A stretch of 64,000 nt of DNA from Flavobacterium fontis (GCF_900129405.1 NZ_FQVQ01000005.1:1-64000); one strand, 5' to 3'. Counted from the stretch's first letter, positions 33,097-42,365 are shown. Made by a program: numbers and translations. The notes: generated from the letters alone by a model not told the origin.

Positions 33097-33506
33097 TGTA
33101 AGGCCCATTGGAGGAATCGATCGGCGAGGCAGGGTAAAAATACGTCGCGTCCTGAAACATTGAATGCAGCGCCTTGTGTTGGAAGACTGCAAAAAGGGGC
33201 GGGAACTTCTTGTGTGGAAAATCCAGAACGGAATCCAACGGTACGATTGAGGTTCCAAGTGCGGGTATTTAAAGGCGGTACTTCCGCAGCAAATGCAGGA
33301 CGTAAGGAAGCTGATACCGTTGGTGAATAAAAAATCGAAGAAGGAGCAGGTTGCGGTGTGGGAGTCCCCAACGGAAAACGAAACGTATATTTTGTGGGTG
33401 TATTTTCAGGAGAAGACGACAGTACATCAGTAGTTTGCGCAAAAGTAGGCGCAAGGAAAGTGCAACTAACAACTATTTTGAATAAGACTCGACGATCGAC
33501 TGCCAT
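33078..33506 (-). CDS. Unknown exported protein, proline- and serine-rich
   Basis: A 142-residue reading with signal-like MAVDRRVLFKIVVSCTFLAPTFAQ and a mature part rich in Pro, Ser and Thr (SSSPENTPT, GTPTPQPAPSS) before a more ordered C-terminus (VFLPCLADRFLQWALQSVINR). No family recognised. The frame is supported by the signal peptide and by a terminator at its stop. A shorter overlapping frame at 33269-33472 is less convincing. Confidence 0.6.
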   Translation of the reverse strand: MAVDRRVLFKIVVSCTFLAPTFAQTTDVLSSSPENTPTKYTFRFPLGTPTPQPAPSSIFYSPTVSASLRPAFAAEVPPLNTRTWNLNRTVGFRSGFSTQEVPAPFCSLPTQGAAFNVSGRDVFLPCLADRFLQWALQSVINR

Positions 33507-33539
33507 ACGATTCCAATTTTCTATAAAATTAAAATAAAA

Positions 33540-33674
33540 TTAGGAACGACCGAAATACCGTAAGCACCATTGAAACAATTTGAACAAAAAATAAAGGACT
33601 AAAACGATAAGAATGACATTCAAAACCTGCCAAACAACTAACCCTACACTGAAATTATTAACTTCTTTTTCCAT
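33540..33674 (-). CDS. 44-residue single-span membrane peptide
   Basis: The reading starts with ATG at 33674 (MEKEVNNFSVG) and continues through one hydrophobic helix (VWQVLNVILIVLVLYFLF) to a basic tail (RYFGRS) and stop at 33540. Acidic start, one membrane span and basic end make a coherent small membrane protein with inside-positive orientation. No family or promoter is recognised, so it is supported by composition alone. It sits in the gap between two AT-rich genes. Confidence 0.55.
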   Translation of the reverse strand: MEKEVNNFSVGLVVWQVLNVILIVLVLYFLFKLFQWCLRYFGRS

Positions 33675-33809
33675 TATAAATTATTTGTTTTTTGTGGCTT
33701 ACTAAATCAGAATTGTACCCGTGAATGGATTGCTTTGTGCTAAGGTAGTCTTTTTTAAGAGAAAGAGTAAAACCATAAGGGGTAAAACGAAAAGCTTTTC
33801 GTTGCTTTT

Positions 33810-34448
33810 TTAAATATTCCAGAATTTTCCAGTTAAGTAAAAAACCGTATCTATAAAATACAATATCTCGTTTTTGGTCAATACATTTTCGTCATGTAAA
33901 TCTTCCAATATGATTCCTAAATCAGCATTGTAATAATCATTATTGCGCACATTTTCAAACCCATTTAAGGTAAGAAATGTCTTTACCTCATTAAGATTGG
34001 TAGGATCCGTAATTAAAACATAACGCTGTTTGACAATTGCAAATAAAACCTCACTTTCTCTAGTAAACCCAACAAGTTCATAGGCTGTATCTGGGAAAAA
34101 AAAATTATGAAGTAATAGGCTATAAAAATAATCTTTCCATGAACTGTAATAAATACTATCGTTCAATTTGAGCACATGTTCAGTGCCGCTTAAGTAAACC
34201 CTTTGCTCGGCGCCTTCACTTACATATTGTGAAAAATCGATGTCCTCAATCCAAAGATTATGGATAGCGATGTAATCGACTAACTTCGTTGTTTCTTGTT
34301 TTTTGAAGTGCTTTTCTTTTTCAAGAGTTGGGCCTGCGTTCTTGCCATCGTTAAGGTAACTGGTGATTGATTGGATAGTTGTTCCATAGCTAACCTCGCT
34401 CTTTCCTGAAAGGATATTGTATATTTCATCTTTTAAAAGATTTTGCAT
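33810..34448 (-). CDS. Stand-alone kinase-like protein resembling the polyvalent-protein kinase domain
   Basis: The start at 34448 (MQNLLKDEI) lies directly behind the box TATATTTG. The 212-residue protein shows GAEQRVYL as a glycine-loop equivalent, HVLKLND with the likely ATP-binding Lys, and LEDLHDENVL followed by LYFIDTVFYL as catalytic and metal-binding loops. This resembles the Ser/Thr/Tyr kinase domain found in phage and mobile-element polyvalent proteins, here as a separate gene. The gene is clearly more AT-rich than its neighbours and lies in an accessory stretch. Target unknown. Confidence 0.65.
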   Translation of the reverse strand: MQNLLKDEIYNILSGKSEVSYGTTIQSITSYLNDGKNAGPTLEKEKHFKKQETTKLVDYIAIHNLWIEDIDFSQYVSEGAEQRVYLSGTEHVLKLNDSIYYSSWKDYFYSLLLHNFFFPDTAYELVGFTRESEVLFAIVKQRYVLITDPTNLNEVKTFLTLNGFENVRNNDYYNADLGIILEDLHDENVLTKNEILYFIDTVFYLTGKFWNI

Positions 34449-34879
34449 TCTCAAATATAAGCAAAGATTTTTACAGTTATAGCCTAACTTAGGAAATAGA
34501 ACAATCACATAGTTGCTTACATTTAAAAACGTGCCTTTTGATCAAATTTCAGTTCACGTAACCTTAGTATGGATTTTGTTTCCGAATTCGAATGTAATAA
34601 TCTCCACAAAAAATGTTTTTGATATTTAAAAAAATAAAGTGTGGGAAGCTACAATTTTTTGAGATTCGTTTTCAGAATTTACTTTTGATAGCCAATTCCT
34701 TCTGTTTATTTTAAAATTGCTCACTTGTTGAGTTAGACCAAATAGTATTCTGATATTTTAGTATTCAAAAAATCAAGAAATCAGCAACTAAGGCAGTTTA
34801 AATGTCGCAGGAACAAAGTCGCCTCGCCTCTTTTTCACTACATTGAATTGACCATAATTTACTGAAAAAATCCATTCCC
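34449..34879. other. AT-rich gap without genes
   Basis: These 431 bases are AT-rich and contain no reading frame of note. TATATTTG on the minus strand at 34452-34459 is a perfect -7 box, three bases before the start of the kinase-like gene. I see no repeats, terminators or RNA genes in the remainder. Confidence 0.6.
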
Positions 34880-36484
34880 CTACTTCCGTGCCGCATCGCT
34901 CACCACCCATTCCATCTCAACATCGCGAGCTTTTACCCGGTCTTCACGCGTCGGTACAATGGGTGTATCCGGGAAAACGCCGCGACCCATCACTTCCGAC
35001 TGCGCCACAGGTTGGATATGCATCAATCCCAAGCGAACCGAAATTTTGGAATGGGGCAAACGAACTACCGGCATGATACCCGCCACCGTTCCGTTGAAGG
35101 CACCCCCCGTTTCTTCACCAACAAAATGGGTGTTCGGACGTTGTTTTAAGGCCGCCGATTCAATACAAGCCGCCGAAAAACTCCCGCCGTTAATCAAGAC
35201 ATACAATTTCCCCGTAAACGCTTGAGCAGCAGGCATAACCGGTCGACTCCCTGTGAGTTTGTACTGATAGCCGCCTTTTGAATTATGGGTAGTGCGCAGA
35301 TAGGTAAACGCCATATAAAACGGATATCCAACAAAGAAAAAGGGATAGGCTACGGGTGACATATTGGGCAATGCGCCTAACTTCCATAAACTCGTTTTGG
35401 AGGTAACCGCAGCGGGTTGCAAAAGTGTAAAAGGTTGATCGGTAAAATAACGGTACAAATTGACGGCATCGGCGACCCGTCCCCCCGGATTGTCGCGTAA
35501 ATCCAATACCAACGTTTGCAATCCCATTTTACGAATAGAATCAAAGAGTATAGGATACGCTTTCCGATGGCTACTCGCTGAGAAATTTTTTACGCGCAAT
35601 ACAAAAAGCGTTGAATCCAACTCAGAGCGTTTCAAACTCACCGCACACTCTTTGGTGGTTGGGTCATATCCAAAAATACGACGCTCTTTGCGGGTAAGAG
35701 GGCGAACTTTTGGCGCTGTTTTCTCAGGCTTCTTGGCTACCACAGCAGTATCCTTGGAGATCTCTTTAACTGCTTTTTGCCCCTTTTTTTTCACTGCTTT
35801 GGGTTTGCGTTTCACCCACAAATGATACAGCGAATCGTTTTGTTTAAACACATAATGCAAGCTGTCGCGAACGCCAAACGAAGCGGTAAAATACGTCGGC
35901 AATCGACGACCAAACCCCTTGCGGATGTAGGTTTCATTAAATCCGTCGGAAGTAAGCGTTGGACGGTATTGGGCATACAACGCTTGTGGCGTAATATCGT
36001 TAATGGATACGATGGAAGCTCCGGGACGGATTTTTTTATGTTCGGACTTGTTTTTGAGCACCACCATTTCACCGCCAATCCACTCTGAAGTAAACTGAGA
36101 CAAAGGCCCTTCGCCATAGCCTTTGAGGTGTTTTCGTTGGGCGCGAGTCAGCAACGGTTGCGGAAAACTCGTACTCATGTGTCCTTGCCGAACCGATGCG
36201 ATGACAGGAGCTATGACAAAATAAAAATCCTTGGATGTCATCGGCTGTTGCACCACACGACGAATGCTGTCAAATTGGTGATTGAGCTTATCTTCAGCGA
36301 TATATCCATGCAAATTCGGATACAAACGCTTCAACTTTTTTTGAATAAAATCAATATCTTCTTGCAGTTGCCCTACAGGAATGGGTTGGGCAATTTGTTT
36401 GTTGTAACGTTCCACCGAGGTACAAGAAACCCCCATGCCAAGGATTCCAATTACAACAAACAACAATCTGAATGTTTGGATCAT
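34880..36484 (-). CDS. S41 family (C-terminal processing type) peptidase, lipoprotein
   Basis: The start at 36484 gives the lipoprotein signal MIQTFRLLFVVIGILGMGVSC. The 534-residue protein has a helical N-terminal part, a region with a lysine-rich insert (about residues 245-275, KKKGQKAVKEI), and the S41 catalytic fold with LVLDLRDNPGGRV and the catalytic serine in GGSFSAACIESAAL. The distal part PDTPI--TREDRV is usual for the family. It probably cleaves periplasmic or outer-membrane peptides. A box TATCATTG with one mismatch lies near the start. Confidence 0.9.
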   Translation of the reverse strand: MIQTFRLLFVVIGILGMGVSCTSVERYNKQIAQPIPVGQLQEDIDFIQKKLKRLYPNLHGYIAEDKLNHQFDSIRRVVQQPMTSKDFYFVIAPVIASVRQGHMSTSFPQPLLTRAQRKHLKGYGEGPLSQFTSEWIGGEMVVLKNKSEHKKIRPGASIVSINDITPQALYAQYRPTLTSDGFNETYIRKGFGRRLPTYFTASFGVRDSLHYVFKQNDSLYHLWVKRKPKAVKKKGQKAVKEISKDTAVVAKKPEKTAPKVRPLTRKERRIFGYDPTTKECAVSLKRSELDSTLFVLRVKNFSASSHRKAYPILFDSIRKMGLQTLVLDLRDNPGGRVADAVNLYRYFTDQPFTLLQPAAVTSKTSLWKLGALPNMSPVAYPFFFVGYPFYMAFTYLRTTHNSKGGYQYKLTGSRPVMPAAQAFTGKLYVLINGGSFSAACIESAALKQRPNTHFVGEETGGAFNGTVAGIMPVVRLPHSKISVRLGLMHIQPVAQSEVMGRGVFPDTPIVPTREDRVKARDVEMEWVVSDAARK

Positions 36485-36579
36485 ACCTGAATTTTTGGCA
36501 ATGATACACATTTCATCGGTAGCGTTCAAAATTCTTAACAATCTCTTGCCAAAAAACGAAAAACAAATACCTTTATCCC

Positions 36580-36960
36580 ATGCATTTTGACCGATCTGCT
36601 TTTCGCCTTTTTTTACTCTTTTTGGGGATTGAAATTGCCATTGCTTTGTGGGTTCGCGATCGTTTTGTGCGACCCTATCTGGGGGATGTCTTGGTGATTT
36701 TTTTACTGTTCTATGGCTTAAAAAGTGTATTGCGACAAACCACCGCTGTCATCGCTACAGCCGTTCTTCTTTTTGCCTTCTGTATTGAATATTTACAGTT
36801 TATTAAAGCGATTGAATGGCTAGGATTATCCCACAACCGCATCGCCCAAACAATACTAGGCACCTCCTACTCGACCCACGATTTGCTTTGTTATGGTCTT
36901 GGATTTTTGGCCCTTTTCCCACTAGAAAATTTACGAAAAAAACAAAGCCACTCCGCTTGA
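36580..36960 (+). CDS. DUF2809 membrane protein
   Basis: A 126-residue protein with four membrane segments. VRPYLGDVLVIFLLFYGLKS and EYLQFIKAIEWLG match the DUF2809 family of small integral membrane proteins of unknown role. The box TACCTTTA ends four bases before the ATG, suggesting a leaderless message. The last codons lie in a hairpin shared with the end of glmM. Confidence 0.88.
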   Translation: MHFDRSAFRLFLLFLGIEIAIALWVRDRFVRPYLGDVLVIFLLFYGLKSVLRQTTAVIATAVLLFAFCIEYLQFIKAIEWLGLSHNRIAQTILGTSYSTHDLLCYGLGFLALFPLENLRKKQSHSA

Positions 36961-36968
36961 AGTGGCTT
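36945..36968. terminator. Hairpin terminator between DUF2809 and glmM genes
   Basis: AAGCCACT and AGTGGCTT form a perfect 8-base stem with an 8-base loop. The minus-strand side runs into a good T-run, the plus side into a weak one, so it mainly ends the glmM transcript. Confidence 0.8.
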
Positions 36969-36989
36969 GTTTAATAGATTATTGGCCGA

Positions 36990-38378
36990 TTATACCCCAG
37001 CAATACTTTTTAATTCATTCACAAAACGACTGGCCAATGCATCGGCAGCCGCTTGAGAAGGAGCTTCGGTATAAATTCGGATTATAGGTTCGGTATTCGA
37101 CTTGCGCAAATGCACCCATTCGGTAGGAAAATCGATTTTTACCCCATCAATAGTCGACAAGGGTTCATTGGCATAGCGCTTGGCAATTTCAGCCATGACC
37201 CCATCCACATCAATTTGCGGGGTGAGTTCGATTTTATTTTTACTCATAAAATACGCTGGTAACCCCGCTCGAAGTTCGGCCACCGTTTGTTCTAAACCAG
37301 CCAAATGGGTAAGAAATAAAGCCACACCCACCAAGGCATCGCGACCGTAATGCAATTCTGGATAAATGATGCCACCATTTCCTTCGCCTCCAATAATCGC
37401 TTGGGTTGCTTTCATCAACTCGACAACATTAACTTCTCCAACCGCACTCGCTTGGTACGAACCGTTATGAAACTCGGTCACATCGCGTAACGCCCGTGAA
37501 GAACTCATATTGGACACCGTATTGCCTGGGGTTTTACTCAATACATAGTCGGCCACGGCAACCAAGGTATACTCTTCGCCAAACATCTCCCCTTCATTGG
37601 TAATAAATGCCAAACGATCAACATCGGGATCGACAACGATTCCAAAATCGGCTTGTTCTTCAATTACTTTTTGACAAATATCGCCCAAATGCTCCTTCAG
37701 AGGTTCGGGATTATGCGGAAAATGACCGTTGGGCGTACAATACAATCTGACTACTTCAACGCCCATCTGTTCGAGTAATTTCGGAATAATGATTCCGCCC
37801 GAAGAATTCACTCCATCTACGACGACCTTAAATTTCCGTTGGGCCACTTTTTCGGCATCAACCAAAGGCAATTGCAATACCTCATCGATATGAATGTCCA
37901 TGTAGGCATCATTTTCGGTAACCGTACCCAGTGCATCGACATCAGCAAAATCAAAAGCAGCGGCTTCGGCTATTTCCAAAATTGCAGCTCCATCGGCTCC
38001 ACTTAAAAACTCCCCTTTTGCATTCAAGAGTTTTAGGGCATTCCATTGTTTTGGATTGTGTGAGGCGGTAAGAATGATACCACCGTCGGCTTGTTCCAAA
38101 GGAACGGCAATTTCAACGGTTGGCGTAGTCGATAGTCCAAGGTCAATTACGTCAATTCCCAAACCAACGAGTGTATTGACGACCAATTGATGGATCATCG
38201 GACCCGAAATGCGGGCATCGCGACCAATAACGACTTTCAATGCCGTTTTTGGGGTATGTTTTTTTAAAAAAGTTCCATAGGCAGCAGCAAATTTTACAGC
38301 ATCTATAGGCGTTAAATTTTCACCCACGGCTCCTCCAATAGTGCCGCGAATACCTGAAATGGATTTAATAAGTGTCAT
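36990..38378 (-). CDS. glmM: Phosphoglucosamine mutase
   Basis: The start at 38378 (MTLIKSISGIRGTIGG) is the family start; upstream codons in frame are not conserved. The 462-residue enzyme converts glucosamine-6-phosphate to glucosamine-1-phosphate for cell-wall precursors. The catalytic Ser is in TASHNPKQWNALKLL, the Mg site is DPDVDRLAF, the sugar-binding loop GEGNGGIIYP and the phosphate-binding loop RKSNTEPIIRIY. A TATTTTTG box lies 25 bases upstream. Confidence 0.93.
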   Translation of the reverse strand: MTLIKSISGIRGTIGGAVGENLTPIDAVKFAAAYGTFLKKHTPKTALKVVIGRDARISGPMIHQLVVNTLVGLGIDVIDLGLSTTPTVEIAVPLEQADGGIILTASHNPKQWNALKLLNAKGEFLSGADGAAILEIAEAAAFDFADVDALGTVTENDAYMDIHIDEVLQLPLVDAEKVAQRKFKVVVDGVNSSGGIIIPKLLEQMGVEVVRLYCTPNGHFPHNPEPLKEHLGDICQKVIEEQADFGIVVDPDVDRLAFITNEGEMFGEEYTLVAVADYVLSKTPGNTVSNMSSSRALRDVTEFHNGSYQASAVGEVNVVELMKATQAIIGGEGNGGIIYPELHYGRDALVGVALFLTHLAGLEQTVAELRAGLPAYFMSKNKIELTPQIDVDGVMAEIAKRYANEPLSTIDGVKIDFPTEWVHLRKSNTEPIIRIYTEAPSQAAADALASRFVNELKSIAGV

Positions 38379-38403
38379 GCTTTTTAATTTTTTTAGAGTT
38401 GAA

Positions 38404-38411
38404 CAAAAATA
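38404..38411 (-). promoter_or_regulatory. -7 box of glmM
   Basis: TATTTTTG on the minus strand, 25 bases before the glmM start. No clear -33 box. Confidence 0.55.
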
Positions 38412-38560
38412 CAGTTTAAGGCATATAAGCGCTACGAAGGTAAAAAAAGTAATGATTTCTTTATAAAATCCTTGGATAAACAACCGAATAAATCGCTGAT
38501 TTACATTGGATTTATCAAAATGTCAAATTAATCGAGTTTTTATACCCTACAGCGATTTTT

Positions 38561-38592
38561 TTTGAGCTCGCCCGCTATCCCCAGTACTTTTG
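38561..38592 (+). promoter_or_regulatory. Promoter of the response regulator gene
   Basis: TTTG (38561-38564), a 20-base spacer and TACTTTTG (38585-38592) match the Bacteroidota consensus completely. The start codon is 55 bases downstream. Confidence 0.8.
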
Positions 38593-38647
38593 CACCGTTA
38601 AACCCTAGTTAAAAACCCCAACAACAGGTCTGTTGTTTGTCAGTAGA

Positions 38648-39019
38648 ATGAAAAAAGTACTCGTAATCGAGGATGATAAAATGATCAAAACCATCCTCAA
38701 CCACTTACTGGGTAAAGAAGGCTACCTCATTGATTTTGCCATGGATGGCGAAGAAGGTGCCCGGAAATTACTCCACACCGACCCCGATGTCGTGATCACC
38801 GATATTCAATTGCCGCATGTCTCTGGAATGACGTTGGTGACGTTGAGTAAAAAATTGAACCCCAACCGACCTGTTTTTGTGGTTTCCTCTTTGGGAAGTG
38901 AAACCGAAATCGTGGAAGAAGCGCTTGCGCAAGGCGCCAATGAAGTATTGACTAAGCCTATCGCTTTTGAAGATATCGCCGCAAAAATTAGAAACGTATT
39001 ACTTTTAGAAGCGGTATAA
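38648..39019 (+). CDS. Single-domain response regulator
   Basis: A 123-residue CheY-like receiver domain without output domain. The acidic pair is in VLVIEDDKM, the phosphorylated Asp is Asp52 in VVITDIQLP and the conserved Lys is in VLTKPI. It must act by protein contact. The start MKKVLVIEDD at 38648 is preferred over a GTG-like upstream start. A full consensus promoter precedes it, and a small membrane protein gene follows after two bases, so both are cotranscribed. Confidence 0.93.
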   Translation: MKKVLVIEDDKMIKTILNHLLGKEGYLIDFAMDGEEGARKLLHTDPDVVITDIQLPHVSGMTLVTLSKKLNPNRPVFVVSSLGSETEIVEEALAQGANEVLTKPIAFEDIAAKIRNVLLLEAV

Positions 39020-39021
39020 TC

Positions 39022-39396
39022 ATGGCACAATCTCCAGCAGCCCTTCCCTCCTTACATTTTCCTACGTTTGCGTTTGTATTGCTCTGCTGGTCTTTTCCAC
39101 TTGGAATACTGTCACTTGCCTTTGGCCCCATGTATTGGTTACGCTATGCGGCGCATTATTACACTTGGTCCCCATTGTTGTTTTACAGCCTACAATGGCT
39201 CTTGATTTCACTTCTTTCGGGGTTCCTTTTGTTACTTTCCCAACGAACAACGCTCTTTTTGATTAAACCTTCGGATGGATTGATTACTCAGGCTCTTTGG
39301 ATTTTCCTCACCGCGATCAGTATTTTGGCCATCGGTGGATTACTGTTGGACCCTGAATTGTTCCCTCGGATACAATATAGTCTAACACTTTCTTAG
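39022..39396 (+). CDS. Unknown membrane protein behind the response regulator
   Basis: A 124-residue protein with three membrane segments (FAFVLLCWSFPLGILSLAFG, PLLFYSLQWLLISLLSGFLL, ALWIFLTAISILAIGGLLL). No family recognised. The gene starts two bases after the response regulator stop, suggesting joint expression and perhaps a shared pathway. Confidence 0.7.
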   Translation: MAQSPAALPSLHFPTFAFVLLCWSFPLGILSLAFGPMYWLRYAAHYYTWSPLLFYSLQWLLISLLSGFLLLLSQRTTLFLIKPSDGLITQALWIFLTAISILAIGGLLLDPELFPRIQYSLTLS

Positions 39397-39519
39397 TGCT
39401 AAGCCATTCGTTTTCAGCTATTTTTTGACCTAAAACAGACACCCATCGTACTTTTTTGCTCTGTTATCGAGTTTTTTGTCGTTACACCGATTAAATTTTA
39501 TTCCCACTCCCTATTCGTA

Positions 39520-39527
39520 TACTTTTG
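39520..39527 (+). promoter_or_regulatory. -7 box of the HEAT-like protein gene
   Basis: TACTTTTG is a perfect box 19 bases before ATG 39547, indicating a separate promoter behind the response regulator pair. Confidence 0.65.
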
Positions 39528-39546
39528 AATTGTTAAAATAGAACCC

Positions 39547-40485
39547 ATGCGCGCCTACACGCTATTATCCTTTTACCAACAAATTACAGCCACCGATTGG
39601 GGCGCTGTACTCTTACCTGTTTGTGCAGGTTTGGCGGTATTGTATATGGTGTATGCGTTTTTCTTTCGCACCAAAACCACGCCGGAGGCTATTGTTGATC
39701 GGCCCGAGCTACAGGTGGCACTGAGTAATTTTCTTTCTGCTTATTTTGCGGATGAATGGGATACGGTAGAATCACAAATAGAAATCGACCATTTTAAACA
39801 TACGTTTTTAGAACAACCCGACGCTTGTCGCTTGGTTTTACGAAAACTTTTGGCACCCGCCTCTCCCTACCGTAACAAAGCCAATCAATCCAAATTGACA
39901 GCACTTGTTAAAGAGTGGAATTTGGACGCCTTTGTCGTTAAAGAATTATCAAGCGGAAACGAAGCTGTAATTTTAGAAACGTTGGAATATGCCAAAGCGA
40001 TTCCCAGCCTTCAATTAAAAGATACTGTAACTCAACTCGCTTTTTATGGAGCGCCGTCGATACGTATTTCTGCATTAGCTACTCTAATTGAGCTGTGTAA
40101 TTACCAACCCGATACGTTGCGCATTTATCCTCATGCATTTAGCGAAGAAGAAATGCAAAACGTAGTGGCCTTGTATCGCGAACAAACCCAATGGATTGCT
40201 GCACAATTACCAATGTGGCTTGAAGCTACGGAACCTCAATTTTTGTGGTTTTGTTTGGCCTTGGCAAAAGAGTATCAACTCCCCGTGGAGATGCGCACCT
40301 TGCAACAACTAGCGTTTCATACACACAAATCCCTTGGGGCTATTGCCATCCATTTGTTAGATGGATATTTACAACCCGAACCGGCAGGTGCTTTGCAACA
40401 ATACCGTAAAAAAGTGGTGTTGGAACAGCCCTTACCCGAAGCTCCTACGGCGAACGAAAATTCGCTTCAACAAGCAATCAATTAA
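39547..40485 (+). CDS. Membrane-anchored helical-repeat (HEAT-like) protein
   Basis: A 312-residue protein with one membrane segment at about 18-40 (WGAVLLPVCAGLAVLYMVYAFFF) and then a cytoplasmic part of repeated helix pairs, with segments such as GNEAVILETLEYAKAIPSL and GAPSIRISALATLIELCNY typical of HEAT-like repeats. It likely serves as a protein-binding scaffold. It may form one functional group with the preceding response regulator pair, which is an inference from position. Confidence 0.65.
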   Translation: MRAYTLLSFYQQITATDWGAVLLPVCAGLAVLYMVYAFFFRTKTTPEAIVDRPELQVALSNFLSAYFADEWDTVESQIEIDHFKHTFLEQPDACRLVLRKLLAPASPYRNKANQSKLTALVKEWNLDAFVVKELSSGNEAVILETLEYAKAIPSLQLKDTVTQLAFYGAPSIRISALATLIELCNYQPDTLRIYPHAFSEEEMQNVVALYREQTQWIAAQLPMWLEATEPQFLWFCLALAKEYQLPVEMRTLQQLAFHTHKSLGAIAIHLLDGYLQPEPAGALQQYRKKVVLEQPLPEAPTANENSLQQAIN

Positions 40486-40547
40486 CAAATCTATACTATC
40501 AATTCTTTGAAAAGTTGCTATCTTTACCTGAGAGCAACTTTTTTTTT

Positions 40548-41159
40548 ATGAATTTCCTCGCCCACATTTACCTTTCTGGTGCTTCCGATTTATTGCGGAT
40601 TGGAAACTTTATGGCCGATAGTGTGCGTGGCTCTCAGTACAAGAATCTTCCACAAGAGTTGCAAAAAGGTATTCTTTTGCACCGCTTCATTGATAGCTTT
40701 ACCGATACTCATCCGTTATACCGTCAAAGCAAACACCGATTGCATGCGAAGTATGGACACTATTCAGGGGTGATCATGGATATTTTTTACGATCATTTTT
40801 TAGCAAAAAACTGGAACCGATACTCCGCTACTTCACTCGAAGAATATGCCGCCGATTTCTATGCTTTACTAAAAGAAAAACACAGTTGGCTCACCGAAAA
40901 AGCACAACATATGGTGCCCTACATGATTGCTCGAAACTGGTTGGTGAGTTATGCCTCGTTGGAGGGTTTAGAAAAAATTTTATTTCAAATGGACCGCCGC
41001 ACCCAACAACGCGTACAAATGCATGAGGCCATAATCGAGTTAAAAGAATTTTACAGCGAATTTGAAAACGAATTTTTTGCTTTTTTCGACGAATTGGAAC
41101 TCGCCTGTCGAGAAAAGCGAGAAACCTTAAACCAACAATTTACCAATGCATCCGCTTGA
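40548..41159 (+). CDS. acpH: Acyl carrier protein phosphodiesterase (AcpH, DUF479)
   Basis: The start at 40548 gives the family N-terminus MNFLAHIYLSG. The 203-residue enzyme hydrolyses the phosphopantetheine link of holo-ACP. IGNFMADSVRG, GILLHRFIDSFTDTHP and YSGVIMDIFYDHFLAKNW are the metal-binding His/Asp segments of the family. A TATCTTTA box lies 21 bases upstream of the ATG. The 3' end overlaps the alkD gene by 14 bases. Confidence 0.9.
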   Translation: MNFLAHIYLSGASDLLRIGNFMADSVRGSQYKNLPQELQKGILLHRFIDSFTDTHPLYRQSKHRLHAKYGHYSGVIMDIFYDHFLAKNWNRYSATSLEEYAADFYALLKEKHSWLTEKAQHMVPYMIARNWLVSYASLEGLEKILFQMDRRTQQRVQMHEAIIELKEFYSEFENEFFAFFDELELACREKRETLNQQFTNASA

Positions 41160-41814
41160 TGAATTGGTGCTTCTTTTTGAACAGCACCAAAATCCTGAAA
41201 ACGCCGTCCCTATGAAGGCGTATATGAAAAATCATTTTGAATTCTTTGGAATCAAAGCTACCCTGCGCAGGGAGTTGTTCAACCGTTGGTATGCCCAAAA
41301 CAAAGCATCCATTCAACATAATTTCCGCACCTTTACTTTAGCACTTTTTGCGCAACCTTACAGGGAATTGCACTATTGTGGGATGGAACTTTTTTACAAA
41401 GCGGTGAAAAAAAAGTATTCCCCCGAGGATATACAACTCATTGAACATTTGATAGTAACCCATTCGTGGTGGGATACCGTTGACTTTATCGCCAAATATT
41501 TGTTGGGCGGGTATTTACAACAATATCCTGAAGCTATTTCAGGGGTGATCGAACGGTTTTCGGCTGCTCCATCGCTATGGTTGAACCGCAGTGGCCTCAT
41601 ATTTCAATTGGGATACAAAGCTCAAACGGACTTCGACCTATTAAAAGCTGAATGTTTCAAACATAAAGATTCCAACGAATTTTTTATCCAAAAAGCCATC
41701 GGTTGGGCACTTCGTGATTACAGCCGATTTAATCCAAATGGCGTGCGTGAATTTGTAGAAAATACAAAATTAAAACCGTTGAGCAAGCGCGAAGCTTTAC
41801 GAAACTTACCGTAA
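41146..41814 (+). CDS. alkD: DNA alkylation repair protein, AlkD-like
   Basis: A 222-residue all-helical HEAT-like DNA glycosylase. Family features are KNHFEFFGIKATLRREL, LHYCGMELFYKAVKKK, THSWWDTVDFIAKYLLG with the Trp and Asp of the active site, and IQKAIGWALRDYSR. It removes alkylated purines such as 3-methyladenine or 7-methylguanine. It begins 14 bases inside the acpH gene, so translation is coupled. Confidence 0.93.
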   Translation: MHPLDELVLLFEQHQNPENAVPMKAYMKNHFEFFGIKATLRRELFNRWYAQNKASIQHNFRTFTLALFAQPYRELHYCGMELFYKAVKKKYSPEDIQLIEHLIVTHSWWDTVDFIAKYLLGGYLQQYPEAISGVIERFSAAPSLWLNRSGLIFQLGYKAQTDFDLLKAECFKHKDSNEFFIQKAIGWALRDYSRFNPNGVREFVENTKLKPLSKREALRNLP

Positions 41815-42363
41815 CTCCATAGCTCCTAATCGGTACTGATAGGTTTGTTGTTGATGTGCCCCAAACTGTTGCGGAAGTAATTGAAAAAAAACAATCTGCG
41901 AAATTGCATATTCTCTCGAGCTCCCGTTTTGGACACAACCAATGGTATAGCCACATGTCCAACTGCGGTAAGTTACTGTATTATATTTTACGCGTTCTGA
42001 TACCGTAATTTGGATTGGAGCGGATTGCGCCAATTTCTGGAGTAAGGTTGCAATTGGAAGAAGTGTTGGCGTTGGTGACGTAAGGTCTACGACTAAGGTT
42101 TCTTCATTAACAAATAAAGCCAAACAAGCGGTTTCCATTTCGTGGCGCAACGATGGTTCGAGACCGGGTTGGGTAAGCTGCTGGAGGTAAAAGAACAATT
42201 CTTGAATTTTTATATCTGAATTCTCCTGATAAGCTTGCAAAACAGGCGCTGCAAAAACCTGTTTCAACGATTGTTCGTTGGTGGTTTTCATCGATTCTGT
42301 AGCCGCCTGACTCCACACCGATGCACACCATAGAAAAACGATATATACAATGCCGCTGCGCAT
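41806..42363 (-). CDS. Unknown exported protein
   Basis: A 185-residue protein with signal peptide MRSGIVYIVFLWCASVWSQA. The mature part is helical up to about residue 90 and beta-rich behind it, with two cysteines close together (SWTCGYTIGCVQNG) that may form a disulfide. It lies two bases behind the membrane-anchored protein gene, so both form one unit. The 3' end overlaps alkD by nine bases. No family recognised. Confidence 0.7.
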   Translation of the reverse strand: MRSGIVYIVFLWCASVWSQAATESMKTTNEQSLKQVFAAPVLQAYQENSDIKIQELFFYLQQLTQPGLEPSLRHEMETACLALFVNEETLVVDLTSPTPTLLPIATLLQKLAQSAPIQITVSERVKYNTVTYRSWTCGYTIGCVQNGSSREYAISQIVFFQLLPQQFGAHQQQTYQYRLGAMELR

Positions 42364-42365
42364 GC

